A stretch of 64,000 nucleotides of DNA from Asterella californica (taxonomy: Eukaryota; Streptophyta; Marchantiopsida; Marchantiales; Aytoniaceae). The notes below the pieces were generated by a model. That model was not told where the DNA came from and did not search any database. It worked only from the letters and a program-made list of their open reading frames with translations. Of this stretch, positions 37,377 through 50,759 are shown in pieces (position 1 is the first letter of the stretch; the number at the start of each line of letters is the position of its first letter). The position numbers and the translations under genes are program-made. Where the stretch lies: contig JAYKYS010000007.1 in NCBI GenBank assembly GCA_036924285.1, positions 18,352,001 to 18,416,000 of the forward strand, given 5' to 3'.

Positions 37377-37725
37377 AGATTTACTTGATCGCACTCTTAA
37401 TACGTTTGTCGGATTTGATCTCGTCTCTCTTAACTTTGTGTTACTTGATCGCATCTCCAGCAGGTTTATTACTATGTAAAGACACAACATTATGACAAGT
37501 GAGAGATCTATGAGTTGATAATTTGTTATCCAGATATGTTAAATTTGAATTTTAGTGTAGATACATGGCTCACAGCTAACATGCACTTCCCACATTCCAG
37601 TGATGTGACATTTTAACATGCTGAACTTGCTATAACAAGTGAAAGGTGGGATCAAATAAAGTAAAGTTTAGAGGGGTGAAGTCAAGTACGAAAAACATAT
37701 TAGGGGTGTGGTAAACTAAATTACT
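37377..37725. mobile_element. Fold-back (MITE-like) element, copy 2
   Basis: This has the same architecture as copy 1 at 2352-2712: left arm 37377-37468, loop with GATACATGGCT, right arm 37623-37725. TTACTTGATCGCA occurs twice in the left arm, at 37381 and 37441, exactly 60 bases apart, so the arms themselves have internal sub-repeats. The left arm closely matches the complement of the right arm of copy 1. No open frame is present. Confidence 0.7.
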
Positions 37726-37739
37726 GAGTAAGTAACAAA

Positions 37740-37990
37740 AGTTATGGAGTACCCTCATACACCTCTAAGTTCTAATTTCTGTAACATTTAGATGAAGTGC
37801 TTTACGTATGTTGAGCTAACTCCAGTAGCGAATTTTACAGTTTCGGGTTTGAGTCGCTCCTATACATAACGTTAAGAGGACGAGAAGTAACAGAACGCAT
37901 GAACTACCCCGTACAATAAGACGGGCATACCAGGAGATAAGTGTAACTTTTCTTCTCGAGAAGTAACCGGGCAGATTCCAGGCCTCCGTT
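37740..37990. repeat. Partial copy of the 3.5-kb dispersed repeat
   Basis: TCTAATTTCTGTAA at 37770 and AGTGCTTTACGTATGTT at 37796 match 3700-3740. The similarity ends by about 37820; the remainder has no recognisable content. Confidence 0.4.
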
Positions 37991-38700
37991 CCTTTCCTAG
38001 TTATGCGTGAAATCGTTTCGATTCCACCAAGCTGGAGACTTGTGCACTGCTGCAAGACGAGAAGTTTGTTTCACTGCAAGATCGACTGTGATTGATGGAG
38101 AGCAAGCTCACAAGAAGAAGAATCATGGCCTGCAGAAACATGAAATCTCGGGCAGTGTCCAGATTCCGTGCACAGATGTAGCGTTGAAGATGGAGAAAGC
38201 CTGTAATAGGCCCTGTATCCCCTTCGCACGAAGCAAGCAATTCGACAGCCAATGAGCCTCTTCTTCGCGACTTGTCTGAATTCTCAAGTCAAATGAACCA
38301 TCGATGATCGACAGCCAAAGGGAAGGAGAAAATATTTTGTCTGCCCTGAAGAAGAAGGACAAAGCACGGCCTGGAAAAACAAACGAGCTGCCTTGTGGCC
38401 ACCAACAACGCAACGCAGTCGACTCTTCTTAGCTAGGGAATGGAGCCAATCCACCATCGATCGTCCTCGTCGTCGTCGCCATAGCATATAGCATGGATAG
38501 AAAGAGAGAGTGAAAGGATGAAACACCCCACACCACAGAAACCGAAACTTATCCAGCCAACACTGCACATTCTACAGAGAGGCGATCAGCTTCAAAGTTC
38601 TCACACACTTTTCTTACAGTAGAGAAAGTACACCGTCTGGGAGAAATGTTGCCTCCGTCCCTCTCCAGCTCTCGTCGTCTGATTCCTCTGGCTGGCTAGC
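37991..38700 (-). other. GC-richer candidate transcribed region, unrecognised
   Basis: The minus strand has an open frame of 96 codons at 38123-38413 and a CT-rich stretch at about 38500-38515 that could belong to a leader. No domain is recognised, and splice sites cannot be assigned with confidence. It may be the first exon of an undetected gene, a non-coding transcript or a mobile-element fragment. Confidence 0.2.
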
Positions 38701-39480
38701 CGGCTCACGCGTGCGATAAAGCGATACTTGTGTGGCCCCCTGGGCCCTGCCACAAGACAAGAATTCACATGGATTCTGTCCCCTCTGATTAATACGCCTT
38801 AATTAACTCTGCTTTTCTTATCCAGACATGTATGATTAGAGTGATCAAACTCCAAGATGGAGTCCACTTACGCTCCACTTAGACTCCAGTCACTCCACTA
38901 CACTTCGCGTTAGCCATCACACCCTACGTACGTGTTGAAAACAGCGACATGTGGGCGTTTCCAGTCTAGATCAACGGATGGTATGCTAAGCGTGAGTTTG
39001 CCCTTTCAATCTGACCGCACGTTCATTCGTGCAGTGTGTACGGCTAACGCGAAGTTCCACTACGCTAGGTCAAGCCTGCCTGGTTAGTCCAGCTTCGCTC
39101 GTTCCATCTCTTCGAGTTAGAGTTTAGTTATCGTTTCTTCTCTTCGAGTTAGAGTTAGAGTTTATAGGTATAGGCGCCAAAGGTTAGCTTCTTCACAGGT
39201 TTGAAGTTTGAACCCCCAGCAGGGTCGCTTTCTCCGGACACGAGTTAAGGCTACCCATAAAACCTCACACGATTTATTCTTTCCTTCTCTTCCCCAGGAG
39301 ACATGCTATCCTCGTGATCATGACCGGATCCAGGTCATTTAGTCCAGGTCTACCGTCTGCGAACTCCATACGTGGGACCTAGGGTCACAGTCTGTCGTCG
39401 TCTGTCAGTGTCGATTCTCTCTCTGCAGTCGGGACTCTCGAGTCTCCAAGACTCCAAGTGCGTGATTCCTGATCGGAAAC

Positions 39481-39570
39481 ACATTTCCGGTTGTTGTAAG
39501 CCACGGAATAAGCACCTTGCGGCACCACCCTTTAGACATAACCTCTTACGGCATTTTTACGCGGTTAAAG
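39481..39570. repeat. Repeat shared with 23.56 kb
   Basis: CATTTCCG, CGGAATAAGCA and GGCACCACCCTTTAG occur in the same order as at 23559-23603. Both copies lie in otherwise unannotated DNA. Confidence 0.55.
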
Positions 39571-42200
39571 AAACCTTGGCGGTTAAAGATTCCCGTAACA
39601 GACTTTTACCTTTAATTTTACGGACTACCTCGGTCAGCAATACAGCAACCTTCTTACTCTCGGCAATAAGTCATTAGTTTTCCTCTCCGGCAAAATGTAA
39701 ATTAGCATCTAGAAATTTGATACCTTCCATTGCCTTTCCCGACCGTCTGACGGGATCTAGTCACCGAGGCCTCCTTCACGTCGTTTTCCCGTCTCCGGGT
39801 TTTCCGCTCTCTTGCACCGCTCCGAGCCTACCAAAAGTGCACCAGAATTCTGGGACGAGATAAATGTTAAAGAGTGCCTAGCGGCTGAGCTTAGAGTGAA
39901 ACATTGCGGTAAGAAGTAAATGCCGTAAACGGCCGGGACCCGGGAGGATATGTAAACCGGACGCACCATCTTTTCAGTATGGTATATATTATTTTCGTTT
40001 AACATAATATATATTGTCTCCATAACATCTAGCGATCAAAAATTCTCAAAAGTTAATCGAAAATGCATATTATTCACCGCATTTATTAATGAGATTAATA
40101 AAGATCTTTTTATTCGCTCGGAGTGTTTCTCTCATAGGAGAAGAGGTCCAGTTTCAACTTTCTAATGCTTATGGCTTTTCGATTCCCAACCGTCAATTTG
40201 TTACGATTTGTTGAGAAGGGTTTTAATTTAGTATATTAAATTTAATCATTCCAATTTAGATCTGGACCTGGATTTTGTGCAGTGGTGTAAAAATACTGCA
40301 GAAAAATTTTGTTTGGTTAAAACAAATTTTTCTGCCATCATGTATACTACCAACTTCCTCTGCGCACTTCTTGCACTATCCTTGCCAAGATTTTTTGTCC
40401 TCGAAATGCCAACTAGTATTTTAACCACAGTTACAGTTAACCACAGTTTGCATGCATATTCAGTGCGGTATTTTCTGCCCAGTCATATTCGAGAATGCAT
40501 ATTAAGTATGGTCTTTTTGTCTACTTTTAAGGATGGCCAAATTGCAATAGTCTCAGACTTTTACCTTTCAGAAAGCAGGAATACTAATTTTCCCTCTCCT
40601 CCAGGTTCAGAGAGAGGAGTATCAAAGCATGTTTAATTTATGGCCAATCCATAAATGAATATGTAAAAATTTATATTTTTCTATTTGCACTGTGTTTAAG
40701 AAAGTGACCATTTAACATATTTCACTTACAGGTTTTGTGACTGCAACGGCCGATTGTAACAAAGGTAACAAAATTTAATTATAAATGTTTAGTTTGAGCT
40801 ATTTCAATTTTAAAAAATAATTTTAGAAAAACCTTCTATTTCTTCTTCGCTTCTCTCCTTGTATGGTAAATCAAGGACATATGTATTAATATGAAAAATA
40901 TCTTTTGAAATTCAGCCGTGACTTAAGATTCTAACAAACTGTTTGTGATAATTTTCTTCCTACATGAACGTTTGTCTTTTTCCTTGTCTCTGACTAAAAG
41001 CTTACGAAGCAAGCATATATTCGTTCTTGTGGAAGTATAGTAAGCAAGTTTAGTAAACAAAACATGATTTAAGTTTTATATAACTCGAATAAAAAATCCC
41101 GGAAAGAGTGAGTATAGAACTGTATACTTCCACAGAATAATATACTCCACCACGGCCTTGTACATTTTACTACGTCTTCTGTTATCGGAAAAAGACTTAA
41201 GTATTATGTACAAATTATGTATTAAGTTATTTTGAGAAACTAAAAATCTATAACTATTATATGATAACCAGGCCCAGACCCATCCGACCCAAAAGGATTA
41301 GAAGGATTAGCGATAAATTAATGTGAAGCACTGTGGACTTCTAAGTGTACATGGATGGATATCATATTTGGTTCTTGAAGTAAACATATTCACCTCTTCC
41401 AACATGGGAGAGATCAAAATGCAGTATTAATTTATTATTTATTCGTGTAATGAGTAATGTTATATAATAAATTAATATCCTAATTTGTTAATATCTACTT
41501 GGCAATACAGTTCGATCTTGTAGTTTCAGAAGCATGTTTCTGCACCTTAGTCTTATTGGTTATGTTCAGAGAATTCGCACCTCTCTCTTCAGTTAACAGT
41601 CATTATTAGTTACAATTTTAGAATAATAACTTATTTAGAACTTATATATAACAATTATATATTTTTAATATACGAAACAAAAAGCCCTCACTTTTCTCCA
41701 TCGGTGACCACAGCCAATCAAAACTTTTCTATTTTCCTCATGTTTGTTTTCACTTTGGATGTATATTATTTAATCGAGATGAATAACTAGCAATGATTAG
41801 CGAGTGACAGTTCAATTATTTTACTGGTTTCAGTCTTGGGAAAATGATGGTCTCGAGATATGATAAAATACTTCATTTATTGGAGAGGGGATTATTTTTC
41901 TCCAAGAAAGCACATTTGAAATAATGTTTCTTTTCTACGGAGAGCTTCATTTAAACGGTGAGTTTCCTTGCGCTTGGAATAATGCTTTGAAACAACGAAA
42001 AATTTTAGTTTAATTTTTACTAAGTTGACAACTGCTGAGATTATCAGAGTTGGACCTCCACCTGGATGCAAGAACGACAATCAAACCATAAACGTAATGT
42101 CATGAAGCGCTCTGACTCTAACATAAAGTACTCCGCCCTTAGTGAATTGTATTTTTTATTTAATTTATTATCTACATTTTTTACAAGAAAATATTACCTA
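39571..42200. other. AT-rich intergenic DNA
   Basis: No gene is supported. An imperfect hairpin lies at 40298-40335 (GCAGAAAAATTTTG paired with CAAATTTTTCTGC). A 119-codon open frame overlaps that hairpin at 40277-40636 but has no recognisable domain. Otherwise the stretch is plain AT-rich sequence. Confidence 0.35.
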
Positions 42201-42204
42201 ATAA

Positions 42205-44530
42205 ACTAAAGGTTGTTCCTTGACCTCCTACATCTGAAGTTGGAAGGGATGAATATGGATGCAAGAAGGTAAACTTCTTGGGGAACTTTTGCTTTCTTTA
42301 TATCTTCCAAGAAGACTAAGTGTTACATGAAAATTCTATACTAAGAAGATAAAATAAATAAATGATAACCACACCTAGAGTTACAAAATGATCTAGAAGT
42401 ACCTCATAATGCAAAAACGAAGGGACGATTTTATGATCGTAGAGGTCATGTGTAATCAAGTAAACCACGTTCAATTATAGATATGTAATTCTAGGAGTCT
42501 AGATTTAACTATTTAAATTTAGAAAAGTTTATCAATTTCCTCCTCTTTTCTCCCATGTGCAATTTCCCGATCTTTTCAAAGCAACGTATTATTCTTTTCT
42601 GACCACTATAACCCAACAGCAAATCCACTTTGTTAATTTTTCCCTGTTACCACGTTTGTCTCTTCTGGGGCCACTGTCCAGAAGACATTTGGGATGCATA
42701 TTCATTTCATTTCATTAAACGCTTTCGGATCTTGTATTAAAACCATCATAGGTGGTGTAAGTGTTAACCAGTTCCAGTTGAGATGAACTAACGATGAGAC
42801 ATTTCATCTGATATATGTAAATAACGAATAATTTTTATAGCGGTTAATGAATTTCTAGGACATACATGATAGAAATAATAAATTATAGCATAGAATATAA
42901 TTTTCAAAGACGTTACGATTGATATATGCATCCTAAAGTAACTTGTACATGATAACGTTGAATTCCACTTTGGTTTCCATAGTGAATAGTTCTTTTGCAA
43001 AAGTAATCTCTATGATATTTCAGATTAATGTTTATTTGTTAAATACATTATGACAAAAATTCTCCAAAATTCTAAGTATTTCAAAGATTTTTCTTTCTAT
43101 TCCATGTCATTTGCATCTAGTGTTGACTAGACACTATTTCGCTTAAGCACAACAAGAAAAAACGTAGACCGAAAAGATTTCCTAAAAGGAAGACGTATCA
43201 TTTCCATCATGATTATTATAAATCTGAAGGGTAGCTTGCATATTCACTCTTTTTCAAGTTCGGAAGAGGGGAATATGCACATCCTTAATTTATGATTATT
43301 TTTTCTTGATTAAATTAGATTATAAATTATTATAAATTAAAATAAATTAAAATAAATATTACATTCGTCCGTTACCAACGTGTCCTAGCACACACTTTAC
43401 TTATGGGTTCTTTTGGTTTCCTAAAGCGCCAAATGTATTCTAATATGATAAATAATTATAAATATTAATTGTAGCTATTGTAATTCAACACTATATATTT
43501 AACTCTATGTAGATAACAAATTGTTTTTCAAGTTACTTGGCTGCTTTGTCTCCGTAGTCGATCTGATGACATCTATAATTACAGTGATTTACTACGTTGA
43601 TAATGAACTCACATGCCTAAACCCTAAACCAACTCCACCCTCTTCACTTTTCTGCCTCATAGCACTTTTGTCTTATTCTCGAGCCACGTGGAGATCTGAA
43701 AGCTCCGACTGGGATGTTGGGTCGTTAGCGTGAGTCAACGGTCAAAGATGTAATCGAAGAAGAAGGGCATCGAACTCTGCCTGCTGGATTCTGGAGTGTG
43801 GACGGTGCGGGCCACTTCTAGAAAAGAGCTATCTTCGGCCTGAAGACTTGGAAGCTGGAAGATGGAGTTGTTAGGATCCAGAGGGGCCCAGCCAGCCCGC
43901 GTCGTCACGTTGCTTGTTGACTCAACTTCAAACCGTCGCGATCGATGTTTCATGTTTGTCCTTGGGTACGGAAAGGGACCCACTTAAAAGGTAACCTTTC
44001 TTTCTGAAAATGACCTTCGAGAACGATGAGTCCGTGTTCACTTGCATCCAAGGTCAACTCCGGGGAATTTTTGTTCGCTTTCTATTATGTGAAGAAATAT
44101 ATATATATATTAAAGACATATTTTAAAGTAAAGTAAAAATTATTTTTATATATTAAGTGATAACCGTATCTAGTACAGTTGCCGGACAATCCAAACACAA
44201 TTTATAAAGTGAACAAAATCAGATGTACTTCCGGAATTTAAGGGGGAAAGACGGTTACCAAACATATAATACATAAATCTAGATTAAAATATTATCTAAA
44301 TTCTTTAGTAATATAAACACTAAATTAATTAAATCTTTACATATTTATCTCCTGCATCAGAAGATGGAAAAGATGAATATGCATGTAACATGAGGTTCTG
44401 GGGAATTTTTGTCCTCTTGTTGTTATCAGAAAATATATAAATGTTAAGTGAAAATCTTATGCTAAACTACCAATATATTTAGAAATATGAAATGTTAGAT
44501 GAACCTGGAGATAGAAGAAAATACTGACTT
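42205..44530. repeat. Family of dispersed repeats, at least three diverged copies
   Basis: The words GGGGAA-TTTTG, then TTAAGTG or TAAGTGTTA and GATAACC-TA-CTAG, recur in order at about 42277-42375, 44060-44175 and 44398-44500. A preceding block with GATGAATATG-ATG is shared by 42248 and 44370. The copies are AT-rich and non-coding. The same strand and short spacing suggest repeated insertion or local duplication of one element. Confidence 0.5.
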
Positions 44531-46685
44531 AACCTATATGTGAGAAGGTATAAATAAATAATCAAGAAGTTAGTGAGATATTTAATTTATTACCTAACCT
44601 TTCCCAACGCAAAAATTAGATAATAAATTAAATCACATGCATATTGCATAGAGGGTGACTATTCCTACCTAACATAAGAGATGAATATGGAAATGGCCTC
44701 GATTGCATTTTGATTAGATAATGCTCGATAGTTTACTCGTAACAAGAATGCAGTTGCCATACATTCTATCGTATCAACATCACTTGTTTTCTTTAAGTAC
44801 TTTCCTTTTAAGGTAAAGATATAAATAGATTATCTATCATCGGCTCAAAGTGATAATATCCACATACTTTTGAAATAAGTCGTGATGAAAGTTGCAAATG
44901 TATGCATCGCTTTGTCGCTTTGGTATTAAGCTAATCAAAAAATCATGTAAAATTTGAAGATTAAAAATATTCACAAGATACGAAAGATTTGTACAAGAGA
45001 AAAGAGATACATGAGGAAATTTTTGTCTTACCTCTATTATTTTAATCGGTTTCTCATATTTACGTAATGAAGGGGAGAAAATATATATTTCATCGTCCTA
45101 ACTCAAATTTACCATAAATGACTTTTATATTTGTGTATAATGTCCACGCCCCACATTTTATCCCATCAATTAATATAACCAGGACACTTAAAACTGAAAA
45201 AATAGTTTCTAGATATTATGAAATTTATTTGCAAGAGAATAACGAGCTTCGAGATAGATAAAAATATTTAGAGTTTACGATCATCTTCTCTTACTTGCGC
45301 GGATTTTCTCGAAATAAAATAAAGCTGTAATTATAACATCAACTAATGTAAGATCTCCATTACACATGAATTGCTTAATAAATAGAAATTAACCGATTAC
45401 ATGGTATATAATTCACAGTGTGAACGTATATAACCATATCAAATTCCTAAATTAAATTTCTAACTAACTTGTTAGTACATTTATTTCAATTATATGAAGT
45501 GTGAGATCTAAAGGTATTTTCAAATCTAGTGACTTTTGGATGTAATGACTTCTCTTTTATATGAAGATCTGAACTATTATTTATAAAATTTAAACACATT
45601 AAGAATCTATTCAACCTATGTCCAAATATTTTCCTTTGGTCTCATTATTATTTCAAAATCATCCTATTAAAGTAAAACACATTATCTATTAAAGTTGATA
45701 AAAGAAACATATGGGCACCAAATCAAACGGGAATTCGGTAACTTTTGTCGACAGCTGTGCACAAAAAGAAACAGGCAGTCCAAAAAGGGAGAATTCCACA
45801 CCCTAATATTTCTTTAAGCATCTGAAAACAAGTAACTATCTGGACGTAATACGCAGATGATTTCATTCGAATCGGGAGGTGTGGGATTTCAAATTCTGTT
45901 TAGTTCGATAGTGTATTTTATTTTTGATATTCTTTATTTTAATTACATCACATAACTTTGTGCGAGAACTAGTCTAAATGCGGGTTAAACTGTCACTACG
46001 GTAGTATGGATCATTGTAAAGTTTTCTTAAGTTCTCAATTCATGAATCTCAATTTAAAGAGGAGTTGATTGATGGAGACTCTAACAATTTCTTTATACCA
46101 GTACCTCGTTTGTGTTTCCGTATCTATTTAATCCGTTGTCAATCACGGTTCTAATGAATCAATCCACGAATGATTTATAGTATTGCATATACTTTTACTT
46201 AGTGAAAATACATAGAATTCCCTCTTTCTTTCACTCTTATCTGGAATTTTCAAGTGATATAAAAGAAACTGTAACTTAGAAGATCTAAGTACGGGAAAGA
46301 AATTAAATTAGAAGATTTATGAAGAGTATCATAGCCAGATCAGTCATAAGATCAGATGGAATGTTCAAATTAATGATAGTGAGGAGGGAAGTTACATATA
46401 CTCATAGAATTTAGAGTTCACCAATATATCTAACCAAGTGACTATTTGACAGATTTACAAAATTTAATCTTTATGCTGTTTAGATAGACAATCCAGATGT
46501 AAGCATAACTTTTCTTTGTTCATTTAAGATGTTTTCATGAGCAAAAAAGTTATTTTCTTCAGCCTTTGTTTTTGCATGAGTTTACTGATGAGTGAAATGA
46601 TGGTTAATATATGAACTTCTTTTCTTGCAATATTGCGATTCAGTGACTTGTCATAGTTAAATTGTGAACTCAGTCAAATAAAACT
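44531..46685. other. AT-rich intergenic DNA
   Basis: I see no gene or well-supported repeat here. Short words of the 42-45 kb family recur weakly near 45010. Confidence 0.35.
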
Positions 46686-46689
46686 CTAT

Positions 46690-47030
46690 CTAGAATAAAA
46701 AAAAACTCAATTATTAGCAATGCAAAATGCATTATAAGCCTTCCAAGGATAAATATTCCGCAGCAACTTTTTGTTCTCTCAATAATTATATTTAATATTC
46801 AGTTTTATCCAGGTTTGAAAGTATAGCGGAAGGCTCTGCCCGCAGTGGCCTTGCTAGCTAGCCTAAACCGCTGCCCGAGGGCAGCTTATGCAATTAAGCT
46901 CGCTACTCAGAGGGAGTGGCTTACGCTCGTAAGGTACACTATCAGGCAAGGTCTTTCGCAGCGTAACACTCATGGACAAAGTTTTTTCTTTTATGATACT
47001 CTCACACCTAGGATCTCATTTCTGTAAATA
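46690..47030. repeat. Copy of the 3.5-kb repeat carrying a GC-rich insert
   Basis: AATGCA-TATAAGC, ATCCAGGTTTGAAA and ATTTCTGTAAAT match 3560-3710 in order. Between the second and third blocks this copy has about 150 extra bases of much higher GC content (46826-46975), including the small hairpin GCTGCCCGAGGGCAGC. The insert is absent from the 3.5-kb copy. Confidence 0.5.
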
Positions 47031-48720
47031 TTGAGATAAACTGATTTAGATATCTTGATGTAAACCTATAGAAAATTTTATAATTTTAGATTTCAATAGT
47101 GGTAACAGATTTGTGACTTATAGTAACGAGTCCTTAGCCGGTTATTTAGCCATAACAATCAGTCATCTTACAAGATGAGGAAAAATATGGACACATATGT
47201 TAGATTCTGGTGACAATAGTGCACCACTCAGCAAGAGCCATGTTAGCAAGGAAGACCAATTCCATTAGTGAGTTTGTATAGTATTTCGGTGTACCAAATG
47301 ATTTAGCTTCCAGTCCTTTAAGAGAAAGGCCGTGGGTTGAAGCTCGTGTCCACAAGAGCATATTGCTGCTAACTGTTAATGAAGCTTCTAGTCCTAGTCT
47401 TTCTGTGGTGGATTCATATGGACATTTTTTGGTCCTCGAAGAACCCAAGTGAAAGATGATATCATTTTATCATTTCTAAAGTTTCAGCACTCGCTTCATG
47501 CACAATGTGAATCCACTATTGACTGGAAGAAGATTTGGGATGAAGTTTAATAGACCCCACAATGAGATGATAGAGTTCATATTTGTGATAATTAAGTCTT
47601 GGAATGGTTTGGACCAGAAGGCACACTCGAGAAAGTGATAAATTCATATTTTTACAAGATGTCAAAATGACTTAACCAGGAAGCACGTCACCGGTGTGAG
47701 TGGAGTCAAGACTTCTTTTAATCAGAATTAATCTTAGAAATCCCAACGATAATAACAACAATTATTACGGTTGAAAAGGGGAAAATTATCCATAAGAAAA
47801 AGCGTTGGTCGTGATTCAATGAACAATACAAGTCCTTATAAAAGAGAAATGAAGCATTGATTTTAGTTTTGATCATTTCTTAACTAAACTCTTCTTTTTT
47901 GAAAGAGTTTAATGATGTATTTTACAGTGAGATTAGATGATTAGATGACGGTAGTGCGAGTGCGGCCTAATAAATCTATTTATATTTTTTGTATAACGAA
48001 AATTACAAAACTCAGATGGGAGAGTGTAAGTCTAAAATATCAAGTTTTATCAGAAACTGCGAGACATATATAATCATCTAATTCAATTATTTTATCAGTG
48101 TTCAAGAGATTTATTAGATCAGAACTTCATAGTGAATGTCGTACTTGATCAAATTCTTTTTATAATTTCCTACTTGATCAGATCATTTACTTGGAATTTC
48201 TAGTGATACAGTTCTAGTTCACGTTCTTTAGTCATGTCAAAATCTGAGACTTTCTAACAGGAGCACAACATGACGTGAGGAAGTGAGATAAAATCTGCAA
48301 ATATTAATTTTAGATTGTGATTGAATTATCTCTATGTGTATCAGTGCTCTCGAAAATCGGTACATTTCTGGTAGATGGAAAGAGAAACAAGAAATCTTAC
48401 ATTTTTGCCGGATATTTTATCTAATTTTCATTAAAATCTCAGTTTTTTCCCTCGAAAATTTCCGGCATATTCGGGTCAAGACCGGTAATCATGGAAAACG
48501 ACCGGAAGTCATAACACTGTATTGCGGAACTCCCCGGTCACTGTGCATAGGTTTCTTCTAACATGCGTTGCTGACTAGGCCAAATGACCTGTACGACCGA
48601 CAAGTCCAGAAAAGTTTCCTCCAATAATATTTTCTAAGAAGCGTCGATCAAGTCCGACGTTCTTTCTAGGGGTCTGCTCAAATAAATTTCTACATTGAGG
48701 AGTGACATGGATCAGATACA
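47031..48720. other. AT-rich intergenic DNA
   Basis: No gene is supported. Open frames at 47200-47448 (minus) and 48334-48561 (plus) have no recognisable motif. Confidence 0.35.
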
Positions 48721-48876
48721 TCCATAGACTACATACTTCCGTTCTACTCACCATTTCCAGTTACAAGAGTTCCGTCCATAGACTACGTACGTCCATTCTA
48801 CTTACCATTTCCAGTTACAAGAGTTACGTCCATAGACTACGTACGTCCATTCTACGAACCATCTTCAGTTACTAGA
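48721..48876. repeat. Tandem repeat, three copies of a 54-bp unit
   Basis: The unit starts with TCCATAGACTAC at 48721, 48775 and 48829, an exact 54-base period. Each unit continues with CCATTTCCAGTTAC or a close variant. The third copy is slightly shortened and diverged at its end. Confidence 0.95.
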
Positions 48877-50392
48877 GCACTTTTCACCTTATTTCACTTT
48901 TCACCTTTCTTTTTTTTCTTTTTTTTTACGGTTTGTCCGGACCTAGAATATTCACTATTTGTTAAAACTTTTTTCCTTACCTACTCTATACTGGAAAGTG
49001 TCTTCCGGCTGCATATGGTTTCAGCCTAGTCTTTTACGTGAAGTAGCGTGTAGTATCTTTGACTGATAAAGTTTTCCGACTAGGTTTTTCAACGTCTGGT
49101 TTCTTATTGACGTTATGCCAAACAACAAAACATATCAACACGTGTCGATGGAGCGAAAAATGCATAGAGATAAGGGAGAGGATCTCCTAGCCCAAAACTG
49201 AGAAAATAACGTTTTGCAACAAATTTCTGAAATACTGTAGAAAAACTGTAAAGTAGAAACGATTTCTTATTACCTAACCTAACAAGTTTAATGAAATAAG
49301 CGAAATACCCACTAAGTGAGAAGAGACCCTTAATCATTCCTGGAATTCGCGAGCAATTGTTAAATTAAAAAATTTACTAAAATTTAAATTTTAAAAATTT
49401 AATTAATCGTTACTGTAATTGTTAAATTAAAAAATGGTGATAAATTTTAGAGAATTTTATAAATTAAAAAGTAGTATAAAGATCAATGGTGGGAAGGTTT
49501 TCCCCTTACCTTGCTCCCTAACTGGTTAGGGTAGCCTTTAAACACCCGCGGTGGAGATGCTCTTCGGACATGAGTCTTATTTCTGTTCAGAAAAAGTTCT
49601 TTGACCAATACTTTGACCAATTCCAAATTGTTGACTACATTGACTCACAAACACTTGAAAATTTTCAGTCCAATTGGATGTTCCACTCGGGCAGCATGTG
49701 AAAAGCACTAGACACTTTCCGTCGAGAACATCATGGCCAAGAGGTTGAGGAAGTTTACGGTTAATGACTGATTCAAATCGTGCGTTAGTCGCAACTCGTC
49801 GTCTCATTCCATCCATTCACCGTCCCAAACCAGACCTACAGTATTCCGGTTGAGATGAAGCTACGGTAGTCTAGCATGTACAGTCGAGAGACTCCAGGAA
49901 TCAGTTGGTTGCCTTCAACGAGAATTCTGTTGACTGGCATGTCATTTACTGCGTGGGCACAATACTGCCACGGTAACAGGCCGCTTATAGTGTTGCAACT
50001 GTAGGCGGACTGGTCTCTGTCGTCGTCCTGTCGTTTGTCGTTTGTCGACTGAACTCCGTCGCCTTCCCGTTTTCCTTCGCTAGGGTCTCTCACTTCGTCA
50101 GGTCACTCAAGGGCCGTTCAGGACAATGAATGGGTATAGTTACATGTAGTGACTGGTTCGGATTTACAATGTCAATAATCATAATAATACTGACAATTGT
50201 AACTACAAATAATAATAATTATAAGAATGCAAGTATTTATTTATGAAAGTCCATAATCGATTTCTTTGGTAGAATGCGAACGCCCTTACGATATGCAGCA
50301 TAAATATGTGGCTAATTCATTCTCTTTCTAAAAGGAAGATGTGATGCCAACAAACATGAGCTTATTTGCAGTCCCATCTGCCCCTGGCTGGG
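48877..50392. other. Intergenic DNA
   Basis: No gene is supported. There is a poly-T run at about 48910-48927 and an AT-rich patch at 49360-49480 with repeated TTAAATTAAAAAAT. Open frames on the minus strand at 49113-49337 and 49577-50093 are not recognised. Confidence 0.35.
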
Positions 50393-50628
50393 GTAGAGTA
50401 GAGTAGAGTAGAGTAAAGTTAAGTTAAGTGGTTAACTTGTCCGCTTAATCCCTTCAAGGGGCATGGGACTGTCCTTTAGGGGTAACCATAGCGTACCCGG
50501 ACCAGATTGCACACATAGCACACACAGCGACTTCTTGTACCTCCAACCGGGAGCAGGCGGGCTCGAACCTCAGACCTTTCTCTTAGAGGTCCGAGGCCCA
50601 ACCAACTCAGCCACCGATCTTCGGTGTA
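50393..50628 (-). mobile_element. tRNA-derived SINE-like element with TACTC tail
   Basis: On the minus strand a Pol III A-box-like sequence, GTGGCTGAGTTGG, lies at about 50603-50615. A B-box-like sequence, GGTTCGAGCC, lies about 45 bases further on at 50561-50569. The spacing is that of a tRNA. The unit continues with a tRNA-unrelated body to about 50430 and ends in repeated TACTC (50395-50428). A second TACTC run borders its 5' side (50625-50655), perhaps the tail of an earlier insertion. The anticodon arm region is degenerate, so it is not a functional tRNA gene. Confidence 0.72.
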
Positions 50629-50759
50629 GAGTAGAGTAGAGTAGAGTAGAGTAGACTAGACTAGACTGGGGTGGAGTCCTGTTGAGTTCTCCTCCACGAG
50701 GGTTCAATCTGTGAAATGGCAGCAACGTACGGATGTTTCGCTTTTCTCTTAGTTTATCC

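Noticed and set aside
40277..40636. 119-codon plus-strand frame with a hydrophobic start
   Set aside because: It has no recognisable domain, overlaps a hairpin, and lies in AT-rich DNA without promoter or splice support.
43612..43635. AAACCCTAAACC, like a telomeric repeat
   Set aside because: Less than two units; such words occur in plant promoters and by chance.
44018..44040. CGATGAGTCCGTG, like a hammerhead stem II
   Set aside because: The flanks do not give stems I and III, and no GAAAC is present.
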